This document shows, one piece after another, positions 44,375 through 54,297 of a stretch of 64,000 nt of DNA. A program made the translations under genes and the position numbers. The notes under the pieces were generated by a model. It had not been told where the DNA came from. It did no database searches and worked only from the letters and a program-made list of their open reading frames with translations. The stretch is from Bacillota bacterium (GTDB taxonomy: Bacteria > Bacillota > Clostridia > Lachnospirales > Lachnospiraceae). How positions within the stretch are numbered: the stretch's first letter is position 1; the number at the start of each line of letters is the position of its first letter. The DNA is taken from the NCBI GenBank assembly GCA_023399055.1, contig JAEWQV010000015.1, forward strand, positions 351,479 to 415,478, given 5' to 3'.

Positions 44375-45118
44375 ATGAAAAAGAGAATGCTAAGTATTGT
44401 AACTATGGTAATTTTAGTTACAGTAATGCTTGCTGGTTGCAAGAAAAAGGATGTTTTAATCGTAGGTACAGAAGCTGGATTTCCTCCTTACGAATATACG
44501 GAAGGTACTAAAGTGGTTGGTATCGATATAGATATTGTACAGGCAATCGCTGATGAGATGGGTAAGGAACTGGAAGTTAAGAATATGGACTTTGATGGAG
44601 CTTTACTGGCAGTGCAAAATGGTACTGTTGACTTGGTAGCTGCTGGTTTATCAATAACCGAAGACCGTGATAAACTTATGGATTTTTCCATTGAATATGC
44701 AGAGGCAAACGAAGTTATTGTTATTAACAAGGATAATCCTGTCGTTGCAACCGTTGATGCAGAAGGCTTAGCAGACAAGATAATTGGTGTACAGCAAGGT
44801 AATACAGCAGACTGGTTCGTTGAAGACAATGTAGCTTATAAAGAAGTAAAACGCTATACAAAATTTGCACAGGCTGCAGAGGATTTAAAACTTAGCAAGA
44901 TTGACTGTATTATTATGGATGAATTACCAGCACAGAAATTGATTACTAGTAATCCAGAATTAGAAATCATGGATGGTATCTTATTTACTGATAAATATGC
45001 ACTTGCTGTGGACGAAGGTAATAAGGAATTATTAGATGAAATAAATAAAGTTCTTCAGGATTTAAAGGATAGCGGAAAGATTGAAGAGTTTAGTAAGAAT
45101 CATTTAAATATTGATTAA
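44375..45118 (+). CDS. Amino-acid ABC transporter substrate-binding lipoprotein
   Basis: The 247-residue protein has a lipobox VMLAGC (Cys at about 22) and the solute-binding family 3 pattern (LIVGTEAGFPPYEY, VGIDIDIVQAIADEMGKELEV, GTVDLVAAGLSITEDR). It captures a polar amino acid for the permease and ATPase encoded downstream, from which it is separated by a terminator-like hairpin. The exact substrate is unknown. Confidence 0.9.
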   Translation: MKKRMLSIVTMVILVTVMLAGCKKKDVLIVGTEAGFPPYEYTEGTKVVGIDIDIVQAIADEMGKELEVKNMDFDGALLAVQNGTVDLVAAGLSITEDRDKLMDFSIEYAEANEVIVINKDNPVVATVDAEGLADKIIGVQQGNTADWFVEDNVAYKEVKRYTKFAQAAEDLKLSKIDCIIMDELPAQKLITSNPELEIMDGILFTDKYALAVDEGNKELLDEINKVLQDLKDSGKIEEFSKNHLNID

Positions 45119-45139
45119 TGTATAAAGTAAGTAATAATT

Positions 45140-45172
45140 GGAGGCTGTTAGCTACAATGACAGCCTCCATCT
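45140..45172 (+). terminator. Hairpin between substrate-binding and permease genes
   Basis: GGAGGCTGT (45140-45148) pairs with ACAGCCTCC (45160-45168), then ATCTTTATG. Probably a terminator or partial terminator that makes the binding protein more abundant than the membrane parts. Confidence 0.75.
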
Positions 45173-45397
45173 TTATGTTTAATAATAAATATGAATATTA
45201 ATTTAATAAAATATAAAATTAGTAACAGTTCAGCTATAAGCTAAATTTCTCTTCGCTAACAGCTTGCTGAATTGTTGCCCAAATGGTAACTATGAAAAAA
45301 ATGCTAGTTGAAATTTGAGTAAATATTCATTTATAATAATAAATAAACTAGCTATACATAAATTAGGTGTAAGTTCTTATAATCAGGAGGAATTAAA

Positions 45398-46120
45398 TTG
45401 AGTAATATTATTCAGGCATTTAGTGACTTTTTTCAATCGATATACAATGCCGTAGTGCCACAACAACGCTATTTGGCGTATTTAGAAGGTGCAAAAAATA
45501 CAATTGCAATATCATTTTTAGCTATTTTACTTGGTATTGGAATTGGTATCATTGTTGCTGTAGCGAAATTTTCAGCGGTGAATTTTAAGGTTAAGTTCTT
45601 AAAGCGACTGGTTTTATTTATTTGCAATACATACATTACCATCATCAGGGGAACACCGGTAATGTTGCAGCTGCTTATTATTTATAACTTAATATTCACC
45701 TCAAGATATACAAATGAAATTCTTGTTGCTGCTCTGTGTTTTGGTATTAACTCCGGAGCTTATGTTGCTGAAATAATTAGAGCAGGTATTGAATCCATAG
45801 ACCGTGGACAGATGGAAGCAGGTCGTACCCTTGGGTTAAGCCATTTAAAAGTAATGAGACTAATTATAATGCCACAGGCCATAAGAAATATTCTACCAGC
45901 ACTTGGGAATGAGTTTATTGTACTTATAAAGGAAACCTCAGTAGCGGGTGCAATTGCTGTAACAGATATTTTGAAATCTGCTCAATACATTGGCGCAGGA
46001 ACCTGGGATATACTTCCTCCCTATTATGTAGCCGCAGCAATCTATTTAATTATGGTACTTGGATTAACAAAATTACTAGCGATATTTGAAAGGAGGCTGG
46101 CAAAAGGTGATAACCACTAA
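45398..46120 (+). CDS. Amino-acid ABC transporter permease (HisM/GlnP type)
   Basis: The 240-residue membrane protein shows several hydrophobic helices, the region YITIIRGTPVMLQLLIIY and the EAA motif EAGRTLGLSHLKVMRLIIMPQA that docks the ATPase. It begins with TTG preceded by CAGGAGGA. Its end overlaps the ATPase gene, so the two are translated together. Confidence 0.92.
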   Translation: MSNIIQAFSDFFQSIYNAVVPQQRYLAYLEGAKNTIAISFLAILLGIGIGIIVAVAKFSAVNFKVKFLKRLVLFICNTYITIIRGTPVMLQLLIIYNLIFTSRYTNEILVAALCFGINSGAYVAEIIRAGIESIDRGQMEAGRTLGLSHLKVMRLIIMPQAIRNILPALGNEFIVLIKETSVAGAIAVTDILKSAQYIGAGTWDILPPYYVAAAIYLIMVLGLTKLLAIFERRLAKGDNH

Positions 46121-46829
46121 GAATTTGTATAAATCGTTTGGGGATCATGTTGTTCTCAATGGTATTGATGAAACAATTCAAAAAGGGGAAAAGGTTGTTG
46201 TTATTGGACCCTCAGGATCAGGTAAATCCACCTTCCTTCGCTGCCTTAATTTATTAGAGACTCCGACAGACGGACAAATTTGGTTTGAAGGAATCGAAAT
46301 TACAGATAAGAATGCAGAAATAGATAAGATTAGATGTAAGATGGGAATGGTTTTTCAACAGTTTAATCTCTTTCCTCATCTCTCCGTCCTTGAAAATATA
46401 ACATTAGCACCAGTTACTCTAAAATTAATGGATAAGAAACAAGCAGAGGAGAAAGCGATTGAACTATTAAAGAGAATAGGTTTAGTTGAGAAAGCCGATG
46501 CATATCCGAAACAACTATCTGGTGGTCAAAAGCAGCGTATAGCAATTGTCCGTGCCTTAGCCATGAACCCGGATGTTATGTTGTTCGATGAGCCAACCTC
46601 TGCGTTAGACCCTGAGATGGTTGGTGAAGTATTGGACTTAATGGCAGAACTTGCTGAAGAAGGAATGACCATGGTAGTGGTTACTCATGAAATGAGATTT
46701 GCACAAAAGGTGGGAACGAGAGTTCTCTTTATGGATGAGGGGAAAATAGTGGAGCAGAATACCCCGGATAAGTTTTTTGAAAATCCCCAACATCCTAGAT
46801 TGATTGAATTCCTTTCTAAAGTACTATAA
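46107..46829 (+). CDS. Amino-acid ABC transporter ATP-binding protein (GlnQ type)
   Basis: The 240-residue ATPase has Walker A GPSGSGKST, a Q-loop MVFQQFNLFPH, the signature LSGGQKQRIAI, Walker B VMLFDEPTSALDPEMV and switch His in VVTHEMRFA. Start is taken as the GTG at 46107 (ITTKNLYKSFG follows), with AGGAGG upstream; the frame opens earlier at a TTG at 46086 that gives an unusual N-terminus. It completes the polar amino acid uptake system. Confidence 0.93.
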   Translation: MITTKNLYKSFGDHVVLNGIDETIQKGEKVVVIGPSGSGKSTFLRCLNLLETPTDGQIWFEGIEITDKNAEIDKIRCKMGMVFQQFNLFPHLSVLENITLAPVTLKLMDKKQAEEKAIELLKRIGLVEKADAYPKQLSGGQKQRIAIVRALAMNPDVMLFDEPTSALDPEMVGEVLDLMAELAEEGMTMVVVTHEMRFAQKVGTRVLFMDEGKIVEQNTPDKFFENPQHPRLIEFLSKVL

Positions 46830-46839
46830 TAATTATAAG

Positions 46840-46888
46840 ACCCATTGAAAGAGATGCGCTTGTCATTTTAATCAATGGGTTAATTTTT
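46840..46888 (+). terminator. Terminator of the amino-acid transporter operon
   Basis: ACCCATTGA (46840-46848) pairs with TCAATGGGT (46872-46880), then TAATTTTTAT. Confidence 0.75.
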
Positions 46889-47092
46889 ATACAAAAAAAG
46901 TAATATTTATCCCAAGGTTACAAGCATTTGTAACAAAGATAGCATTTTTGATTCGAACATGGTAAAATGTTATTGCATTATGAATAATTATATGGTAGTA
47001 TATCTTCCTAGGAAAGACAGTTGTATCTGACTTGCATACAATAAGAGATTAAGTACGGGAACTTGCATACTACCGCAGGAGGTTCTTAACAT

Positions 47093-47533
47093 ATGAATGG
47101 AGATCAGTATTTTATTGTAAAGAAAAAGGCAGTGCCAGAAGTGCTTTTAAAAGTTGTGGAAGCTAAGAGACTTTTAGATTCCGAAAGAGTTATGACTGTT
47201 CAGGAAGCGACAGACGCGGTAGAAATAAGCAGGAGTTCATTTTATAAATATAGGGATGATATTTTCCCGTTCTATGAGAATACTAGAGGAAAGACCATTA
47301 CTTTTATGCTACAGATGGATGATAAGCCAGGACTTTTGTCGAAAGTTCTAAATCAGGTTGCCAAGTGTGAGGCTAATATCCTGACCATCCACCAAAGTAT
47401 TCCGGTAAATGGAATTGCTATGCTAACACTTAGTATTGAAATACTGCCGCAGACAGACAGTACCTCTATCTTGATGGATGCTATCGAAGCAATGGACGGT
47501 GTGCATTATGTGAAGCTTGTATCAAGAGAATAA
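47093..47533 (+). CDS. ACT-domain regulatory protein (UPF0735/PheB-like)
   Basis: The 146-residue protein has an HTH-like N-terminal half (VQEATDAVEISRSSFYKYRDDIFPF) and a C-terminal ACT domain (ITFMLQMDDKPGLLSKVLNQVAKCEANILTIHQ). ACT domains bind amino acids. It lies directly upstream of homoserine dehydrogenase, as in many Clostridia and Bacilli, and likely senses a product of the pathway. GGAGG precedes the ATG. Confidence 0.88.
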   Translation: MNGDQYFIVKKKAVPEVLLKVVEAKRLLDSERVMTVQEATDAVEISRSSFYKYRDDIFPFYENTRGKTITFMLQMDDKPGLLSKVLNQVAKCEANILTIHQSIPVNGIAMLTLSIEILPQTDSTSILMDAIEAMDGVHYVKLVSRE

Positions 47534-47648
47534 GTGAGTAAAGCTACCTTTTGGAAATCTAGATGGGGGATATGATAAATTTAGATGAATTATTCAGAAA
47601 CCCCGAGAATTCGAGTGTTTCAACGACAAAATGGATGGAGGAGCAGTA

Positions 47649-48866
47649 ATGATAAATATTGCAGTCTTAGGATACGGAGTCATTGGATCAGGCGTTGTAG
47701 AAGTACTGAATACCAATGGTGAAAGTATTAGTAAAAGAGCCGGTGACCAAATCAATGTCAAATATGTACTCGATCTTAGAGAATTTCCAGGCGATCCTAT
47801 CATGGAAAAGGTAGTTCATGATATAAATATTATATTAGATGATCCAGAGGTTTTAATTATTTGTGAACATATGGGAGGAGTAGAGCCTGCTCATACCTTT
47901 GTAAAGTCTGCACTTTTAAAGGGTAAGAGTGTAGTTACCTCTAATAAAGAATTGGTAGCGAAGCATGGTGCAGAATTACTTGATTTGGCAAAAGAAAGAG
48001 GGCTTAATTTTCTTTTTGAAGCAAGCGTTGGTGGTGGCATCCCAATTATACGACCACTGAATCACTCGCTTACAGCGGATGAGATTGTTGAAATTACAGG
48101 TATCCTAAATGGAACCACCAACTATATATTATCTAAGATGAGTGAAGAAGGCATAGATTTCGAAACTGCTTTATCGACTGCTCAAAAGCTTGGTTATGCA
48201 GAGCGTAATCCCGCAGCAGATATCGAAGGTCATGATTCATGTAGAAAGATTGCCATATTATCCTCACTTGCCTTTGGAATGCAGGTAGATTTTGAAGATA
48301 TTCATACCGAAGGAATTTCACATATTACAGATAAAGATATCCGTTATGCAAAGGCGCTGAATGCAAGAGTAAAACTTTTTGCATCTAGTATCAGAGATAA
48401 TGACCAGGTATATGCTATGGTTGCGCCGGTAATGATTAAAGCGAACCATCCTCTTTATAGTGTGAATGATGTGTTTAATGGAATTTTTGTTAAAGGAAAT
48501 GTAATTGGAGATGTTATGTTCTATGGCAGCGGGGCAGGTAAATTACCCACCGCAAGTGCAGTAGTAGCGGACGTTGTTGATGCAGCAAAGCATATTGGCA
48601 AAAATATATGGACCTTATGGAGCAGCAGGAAACTTGAACTAACAGATATTAATAAAGTTCAACATAGATTTTTTATTCGATTATCTGGTGGCAGCTTAGA
48701 ACAAAAGGAACAGGTTAATACACTTTTCGGTGCTGTCGAAGAGGTAAAGGTGGATGGATTAGAAGAAGAATTTGCATTTTTAACTCCTGTCATCTCCGAA
48801 GAAGAACTTAAAGTGAAAAGGGAAAGTTTATCCGGAGTACTTAATATAATACGGATTCGATTCTAG
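47649..48866 (+). CDS. hom: Homoserine dehydrogenase
   Basis: The 405-residue enzyme reduces aspartate semialdehyde to homoserine. It has the NAD(P) motif AVLGYGVIGSGVVEVL, the catalytic region SNKELVAKHG and FEASVGGGIPIIRPL, GILNGTTNYIL, and a C-terminal ACT-like part. The ATG at 47649 follows GGAGGAGCA; an ATG-type extension to 47631 overlaps that SD. It is grouped with the proposed homoserine kinase and aspartokinase genes downstream. Confidence 0.95.
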   Translation: MINIAVLGYGVIGSGVVEVLNTNGESISKRAGDQINVKYVLDLREFPGDPIMEKVVHDINIILDDPEVLIICEHMGGVEPAHTFVKSALLKGKSVVTSNKELVAKHGAELLDLAKERGLNFLFEASVGGGIPIIRPLNHSLTADEIVEITGILNGTTNYILSKMSEEGIDFETALSTAQKLGYAERNPAADIEGHDSCRKIAILSSLAFGMQVDFEDIHTEGISHITDKDIRYAKALNARVKLFASSIRDNDQVYAMVAPVMIKANHPLYSVNDVFNGIFVKGNVIGDVMFYGSGAGKLPTASAVVADVVDAAKHIGKNIWTLWSSRKLELTDINKVQHRFFIRLSGGSLEQKEQVNTLFGAVEEVKVDGLEEEFAFLTPVISEEELKVKRESLSGVLNIIRIRF

Positions 48867-48960
48867 AACATAAACTTGATGAGTGAAGTCAGCCACATAG
48901 AAAATATCTAAGTAAAGGTGGCTGATACTAGCTTATAACAATAAGAAAGGAAATGATTCT

Positions 48961-50163
48961 ATGAAATACATTGTTGTTCTTGGGGACGGTATGGCTGATG
49001 AACCATTGGCGGTGCTGGAGGATAGAACACCTCTGATGGCAGCAGTGACACCACAGCTGGATTTGCTTGCCAAACAATCTGAAATTGGACTTGCATATAC
49101 AATACCAGAAGGAATGAAGCCTGGCAGTGATACAGCTAACCTTGCAGTGTTAGGTTATAACCCTAGGATTTATTATTCAGGACGTTCTCCATTAGAAGCG
49201 CTTAGCATTGGTGTGGACCTTAAGGCGACAGACATTGCTCTGCGCTGTAATATTGTAACTCTATCGCAGGATGATAAACCCTATGAAGAACAAACAATCC
49301 TTGATCATAGTTCAGGAGAAATCTCAACAGAAGATGCTGCAATACTAATTACTGCGGTCCAAAAAGAATTAGAAAATGATATTTATAAGTTTTATGTGGG
49401 TACAAGTTATAGACACCTTACAGTTTGGGAGAAAGGTGAGGTAGTGGACCTTACGCAACCCCATGATATTCTGGGTAAAGTGATTGGAGAGTACCTTCCA
49501 GAGCAGCAGGAACTAAGAGCGATGATGAAAAAGAGCTATGGTATCTTAAATCAGCATCCACTTAATATTGCACGAGCTGAAAAAGGTCTTAATAAGGCAA
49601 ATTCTATTTGGTTTTGGGGAGCGGGTACCAGACCGGCATTAACCTCCTTTGAAGAGAAAAATGGAATAAAAGGTGCTATGATATCTGCAGTTGACTTATT
49701 AAAGGGAATTGCTGTAGGTGCAGGTATGAAGGTGATTGAAGTACCAGGAGCTGACGGTACCTTACATACAAACTATGAAGGTAAAGCACAGGCTGCAATC
49801 AAAGTTCTTATAGAAGATGACTACGATTACGTTTATGTTCATGTTGAAGCACCTGATGAAATGGGGCATCAGGGACATGTTGCAAATAAGGTAAAATCAA
49901 TTGAATATCTGGATCAAAGAGTGATTAAGGTCATTATGGAAGGCATGGAAAAGGCAGGTATGCCATATCGTATGTTAGTAATGCCAGATCATCCGACACC
50001 AATTCGTTTGCGAACGCATACCTGTGAACCGGTTCCGTATTTACTGTATGACAGTACAAAAAAGCAAAATTATCAATGGAACTACAACGAGGCAGAGGCA
50101 AAAGAAAGTGGTAATGTTGTTCCCGAAGGGTTTACAGTCATTAATAAACTCTTATCTGTGTAA
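48961..50163 (+). CDS. Cofactor-independent phosphoglycerate-mutase-like protein, proposed homoserine kinase
   Basis: The 400-residue alkaline-phosphatase superfamily protein has VVLGDGMADEPL at the N-terminus, the catalytic-site region GMKPGSDTANLAVLGY (Ser61-type metal ligand) and HVEAPDEMGHQGHV and MPDHPTPIRLRTH metal-binding segments. It resembles archaeal-type phosphoglycerate mutase, but members lying between hom and lysC have been proposed to be the missing homoserine kinase (TIGR02535 type). No classical thrB or thrC is in the window. The context favours the threonine-pathway role. Confidence 0.85.
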   Translation: MKYIVVLGDGMADEPLAVLEDRTPLMAAVTPQLDLLAKQSEIGLAYTIPEGMKPGSDTANLAVLGYNPRIYYSGRSPLEALSIGVDLKATDIALRCNIVTLSQDDKPYEEQTILDHSSGEISTEDAAILITAVQKELENDIYKFYVGTSYRHLTVWEKGEVVDLTQPHDILGKVIGEYLPEQQELRAMMKKSYGILNQHPLNIARAEKGLNKANSIWFWGAGTRPALTSFEEKNGIKGAMISAVDLLKGIAVGAGMKVIEVPGADGTLHTNYEGKAQAAIKVLIEDDYDYVYVHVEAPDEMGHQGHVANKVKSIEYLDQRVIKVIMEGMEKAGMPYRMLVMPDHPTPIRLRTHTCEPVPYLLYDSTKKQNYQWNYNEAEAKESGNVVPEGFTVINKLLSV

Positions 50164-50339
50164 AATATAGTAATTATTATTTGCTTGCAGACTGTTCTCA
50201 ACGGTAAGAAATACGGATAATATGTTTATTAGTTTTAGATACATAGGATTATAAATTACGAAAGATGGATTGGGACTGAATAAGGATAAAAAGAGCTACA
50301 GGTGTACTGAGCGAATAACAATGTATGTAGGAGGCAGCT

Positions 50340-51548
50340 ATGTTAATAGTAAAGAAGTTCGGTGGCACATCCGTTGCCGACAAAGAAAGAATTTTTAATG
50401 TTGCCAGGAGAATTACTGAGGAGTATAAAAAAGGCAACGAAGTTGTAGTTGTGCTATCAGCGATGGGAAAACAAACTGATGTATTATTAGCACAGGCAAG
50501 GGATATTAATCCGAATGCCTCAAAGAGAGAGCTGGATATGTTAATGGTTACAGGAGAGCAGATATCAGTGTCATTAATGGCAATGGCGTTAGATGCTTTG
50601 GGTGTACCGGCGGTTTCTTTAAATGCTTATCAGGTAGCAATGCATACTACCTCCGTTTATGGTAATGCAAGACTAAAACGCATTGACACGGAGAGAATTC
50701 GTAACGAGCTTGAAAGCAAGCGAGTAGTACTTGTTACAGGTTTCCAAGGTGTTAACAAATTTGATGATTACACTACCCTCGGAAGAGGTGGTTCTGATAC
50801 AACAGCGGTTGCATTAGCTGCAGCATTACATGCGGATGCTTGTGAGATATACACAGATGTTGATGGTGTATTTACTGCCGATCCAAGAATTGTGAAAGAT
50901 GCAAGAAAATTAGAAGAGATCACTTATGATGAGATGCTGGAGCTGGCATCCTTAGGTGCAGGAGTATTGCATAATCGTTCAGTTGAAATGGCAAAAAAAT
51001 ATGGTGTTCAGTTAGTCGTTCGTTCTAGTTTGAATTTATCAGAAGGTACAATCGTTAAGGAGGAAGTTAAGATGGAAAAAATGCTTGTAAGCGGTGTGGC
51101 ATGTGATAAGAATACTGCACGCATTGCAGTTATAGGATTAGAAGATCAACCGGGAGTAGCATTTAAACTATTCAATCACCTAGCAAATCATAATATTAAT
51201 GTTGATATTATTCTACAGTCAGTTGGAAGAGATGGAACAAAGGATATTAGCTTCACTGTGAAAGAAGATGATTTGGATGAGGCAGTAGCAATTCTTGAAA
51301 GACATCAGGAAGGCAGCCTTAAGTGCCAGAAGATAGATATTGAAAGAGAAGTTGCAAAGGTATCCATTGTTGGGGCTGGAATGATGTCCAACGCAGGCGT
51401 AGCATCTAAGATGTTCGAGGCTCTCTATGATGTGGGCATTAATATTAAGATGATTTCTACTTCTGAGATTAGAGTAACTGTTTTGATTGATGAATCACAA
51501 GTGGACAGAGCAATGAATGCAGTTCATGATAAATTCTTATTAGCATAA
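50340..51548 (+). CDS. lysC: Aspartate kinase
   Basis: The 402-residue enzyme phosphorylates aspartate, the first step to lysine, threonine and methionine. The kinase motif KFGGTSV is at 5-11 and GRGGSDTTAVALA near 150. Two ACT domains follow (IGLEDQPGVAFKLFNHLA, VSIVGAGMMSNAGVASKMFEAL), giving feedback control. GTAGGAGGCAGCT precedes the ATG. It is the third gene of the hom group but 176 bases away from the preceding gene. Confidence 0.95.
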   Translation: MLIVKKFGGTSVADKERIFNVARRITEEYKKGNEVVVVLSAMGKQTDVLLAQARDINPNASKRELDMLMVTGEQISVSLMAMALDALGVPAVSLNAYQVAMHTTSVYGNARLKRIDTERIRNELESKRVVLVTGFQGVNKFDDYTTLGRGGSDTTAVALAAALHADACEIYTDVDGVFTADPRIVKDARKLEEITYDEMLELASLGAGVLHNRSVEMAKKYGVQLVVRSSLNLSEGTIVKEEVKMEKMLVSGVACDKNTARIAVIGLEDQPGVAFKLFNHLANHNINVDIILQSVGRDGTKDISFTVKEDDLDEAVAILERHQEGSLKCQKIDIEREVAKVSIVGAGMMSNAGVASKMFEALYDVGINIKMISTSEIRVTVLIDESQVDRAMNAVHDKFLLA

Positions 51549-51629
51549 TTACGCTAAGTTTTAATATTAGATGAAAGATTATAGTCAATCATAATGCAAA
51601 AGAAGTTCATATGTAAAACGAAATATTTT

Positions 51630-51668
51630 AGAGGTGATTGTTGCTATTGCAATTATCACCTCTTTTTG
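51630..51668 (+). terminator. Terminator after lysC
   Basis: GAGGTGAT (51631-51638) pairs with ATCACCTC (51655-51662), followed by TTTTTG. Confidence 0.85.
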
Positions 51669-51847
51669 TAATCCTTTGTTTGAGACCAGCAAATTAACTT
51701 GTTGCAACTGAATTATTTGTTTGATGAAGAGTGTAAATTGTAAAAAAGTTGATTTTCAAGTTTTTGGATGGTATGATTACATAGGAAATGCATTCCTTGG
51801 AAATGATGAACGTGACATGCATTTAAAATGATTTAAGGAGCAAGAAC

Positions 51848-54205
51848 ATGGACATTTTAAAACAGATAAAAGAGGAATTAGGAATACGTCTGGAGCAGGT
51901 GGAAGCTACAGTAAAACTAATTGATGAAGGCAATACCATACCGTTTATCGCCAGATACCGTAAGGAAGTTACGGGCTCTTTGGATGATGAGCAGTTAAGA
52001 AACCTTCATGAACGATTACTGTATCTAAGAAATCTTGAGGAAAAGAAGACGCAGGTACTAAACAGTATAGAGGAACAGGGTAAACTTACCGAAGAACTTA
52101 AAGCACAGATTTTGTCTGCAACAACTCTGGTTGTTGTAGAGGATTTATATCGTCCATATCGTCCAAAGAGAAGAACCAGAGCGACTATAGCGAAAGAAAA
52201 GGGACTGGATGGTTTAGCAGCTATTATTTTAGCACAGGAAATTAATGAGCCAGTAACAGAAGCAGCGAAAGAATATCTTTCTCCTGAGAAGGAGGTACTT
52301 ACGGTTGAGGATGCAATTGCGGGAGCATTGGATATAATTGCAGAAGATATTTCGGACCAGGCAGAACACCGCAGCTATATTCGTGAGATTACAGCAAAAG
52401 AAGGAAAATTAACATCAACTGCAAAAGATGAGAAACAGCAATCTGTGTATGAAATGTATTATAATTTTGAAGATGGAATTGAAAAATTAGCAGGTCATAA
52501 AATTCTGGCGATAAATCGTGGTGAAAATGAAAAAATTCTAACAATAAAAATTATAGCTCCGGAAGAAAGAATTCTTCGTTATTTGGAGAAAAAAGTAATC
52601 CTTAAAGATAATCAGTACACAAATGACCTGCTTAGGACAACCATTGAAGATAGCTATAAGAGACTGATTGCACCTGCAATCGAGCGAGAAATTCGTAATG
52701 ATCTGTCAGAGAAGGCAGAGGATGGAGCAATTAAGGTATTTGGTAAAAACCTTGTACAGCTGCTTATGCAGCCTCCGATTGCCGGACAGGTTGTGCTTGG
52801 ATGGGACCCGGCATTTCGTACTGGCTGCAAGTTAGCAGTTGTAGATAGTACTGGTAAAGTACTGGATACTACGGTTATTTATCCAACTGCACCACAGAAT
52901 AAGGTGGAAGAAGCTAAAATTGTTTTAAAGAGAATGATTGATAAGTATAATATTTCATTAATTTCAGTTGGAAATGGTACTGCTTCCAGAGAATCTGAGA
53001 TAGTAATTGTTGATTTATTGAAGGAAATCAACAGACCTTTGAAATATATTATAGTAAATGAAGCAGGAGCTTCTGTATATTCAGCAAGTAAGCTTGCCAC
53101 AGAGGAATTTCCTAACTTTGATGTAGGACAGCGAAGTGCAGCTTCTATTGCTAGAAGATTACAAGATCCGCTTGCTGAACTTGTTAAGATTGATCCTCAA
53201 TCTATTGGTGTTGGACAATATCAGCATGATATGAACCAGAAGAAGCTAGGTGAGGTCTTATCAGGCGTAGTTGAGGATTGTGTAAATAAGGTTGGGGTAG
53301 ATTTAAATACTGCGTCCGTATCCTTATTGGAGCATGTGTCCGGTGTAAGTAAGGCAATTGCAAAGAATATAGTTGCTTATCGTGAGGAGAACGGAAGATT
53401 TGATAGCCGTAAGGAACTTCTTAAGGTTCCTAAGTTGGGTCCAAAAGCGTTTGAACAGTGCGCAGGCTTTATGAGAATTACCGGTGGTGATAATCCTCTG
53501 GATGCAACCGGTGTTCATCCGGAATCCTACGAAGCAACCCAGAATCTATTGGTAACACTTGGACTAACCCTGAATGATATTAAAGAACTACAGCAAAAGG
53601 CAATGAAGCAAAAACAACAGCAGCCAGAAAAGAAGATTGAGAAAAAGCCAGAGAAGAAACTGGAGAAAAAACCTACAATCTCAGTAAAGACTCAGGATAC
53701 CGCTTTTGGTAAAGCTCTTGCTGCCGCAGTAGGTAATGGCGTACCTATGCATGAGGCTAAGCTAGAGAAGGTGGAGCAGGTTACAACAGCTGATCAAGGT
53801 GAAGAAATCATTACTATTGGTAAGAAAATAAAAGATAAGCATAAGCTTGCTCAGGAACTCGGAGTTGGAGAAATAACTTTAACTGATATTATTAAGGAAC
53901 TTGAAAAACCAGGCAGAGACCCACGTGATGAGATGCCGAAGCCTATACTTCGTACAGATGTATTGGAGATGAAAGACCTTACAGAGGGTATGCAGCTTAA
54001 GGGAACTGTACGCAACGTAATAGATTTTGGTGCCTTTGTTGACATCGGTGTACACCAGGATGGACTGGTTCATATTTCACAGCTTTCTGATAAGAAATTT
54101 GTTAAGCACCCTCTGGATGTAGTGAGCGTAGGTGATATTGTTGAAGTTAAGGTTCTCAGTGTAGATGTGGCTAAGAAGAGAATACAGCTAACGATGAAAT
54201 TATAA
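51848..54205 (+). CDS. tex: Tex-family RNA-binding protein
   Basis: The 785-residue protein follows the Tex layout: N-terminal helical region (NTIPFIARYRKEVTGSLDDEQLRNL), YqgF-like RNase H fold (GWDPAFRTGCKLAVVDSTGKV), helix-hairpin-helix domains (VGVDLNTASVSLLEHVSGVSKA) and a C-terminal S1 domain (GTVRNVIDFGAFVDIGVHQDG). A Lys/Glu/Gln-rich low-complexity insert of roughly 25 residues near 584-610 precedes an extra helical segment. Tex affects transcription and RNA processing. AAGGAG precedes the ATG. Confidence 0.94.
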   Translation: MDILKQIKEELGIRLEQVEATVKLIDEGNTIPFIARYRKEVTGSLDDEQLRNLHERLLYLRNLEEKKTQVLNSIEEQGKLTEELKAQILSATTLVVVEDLYRPYRPKRRTRATIAKEKGLDGLAAIILAQEINEPVTEAAKEYLSPEKEVLTVEDAIAGALDIIAEDISDQAEHRSYIREITAKEGKLTSTAKDEKQQSVYEMYYNFEDGIEKLAGHKILAINRGENEKILTIKIIAPEERILRYLEKKVILKDNQYTNDLLRTTIEDSYKRLIAPAIEREIRNDLSEKAEDGAIKVFGKNLVQLLMQPPIAGQVVLGWDPAFRTGCKLAVVDSTGKVLDTTVIYPTAPQNKVEEAKIVLKRMIDKYNISLISVGNGTASRESEIVIVDLLKEINRPLKYIIVNEAGASVYSASKLATEEFPNFDVGQRSAASIARRLQDPLAELVKIDPQSIGVGQYQHDMNQKKLGEVLSGVVEDCVNKVGVDLNTASVSLLEHVSGVSKAIAKNIVAYREENGRFDSRKELLKVPKLGPKAFEQCAGFMRITGGDNPLDATGVHPESYEATQNLLVTLGLTLNDIKELQQKAMKQKQQQPEKKIEKKPEKKLEKKPTISVKTQDTAFGKALAAAVGNGVPMHEAKLEKVEQVTTADQGEEIITIGKKIKDKHKLAQELGVGEITLTDIIKELEKPGRDPRDEMPKPILRTDVLEMKDLTEGMQLKGTVRNVIDFGAFVDIGVHQDGLVHISQLSDKKFVKHPLDVVSVGDIVEVKVLSVDVAKKRIQLTMKL

Positions 54206-54297
54206 GAGAAAAGTATATCTGATAAAACTAAGTTCTAAGAGATATATCAATGTACTTAAGTAACTATGTATATCCTGAAAGCAAAGGTGAGGCGATT

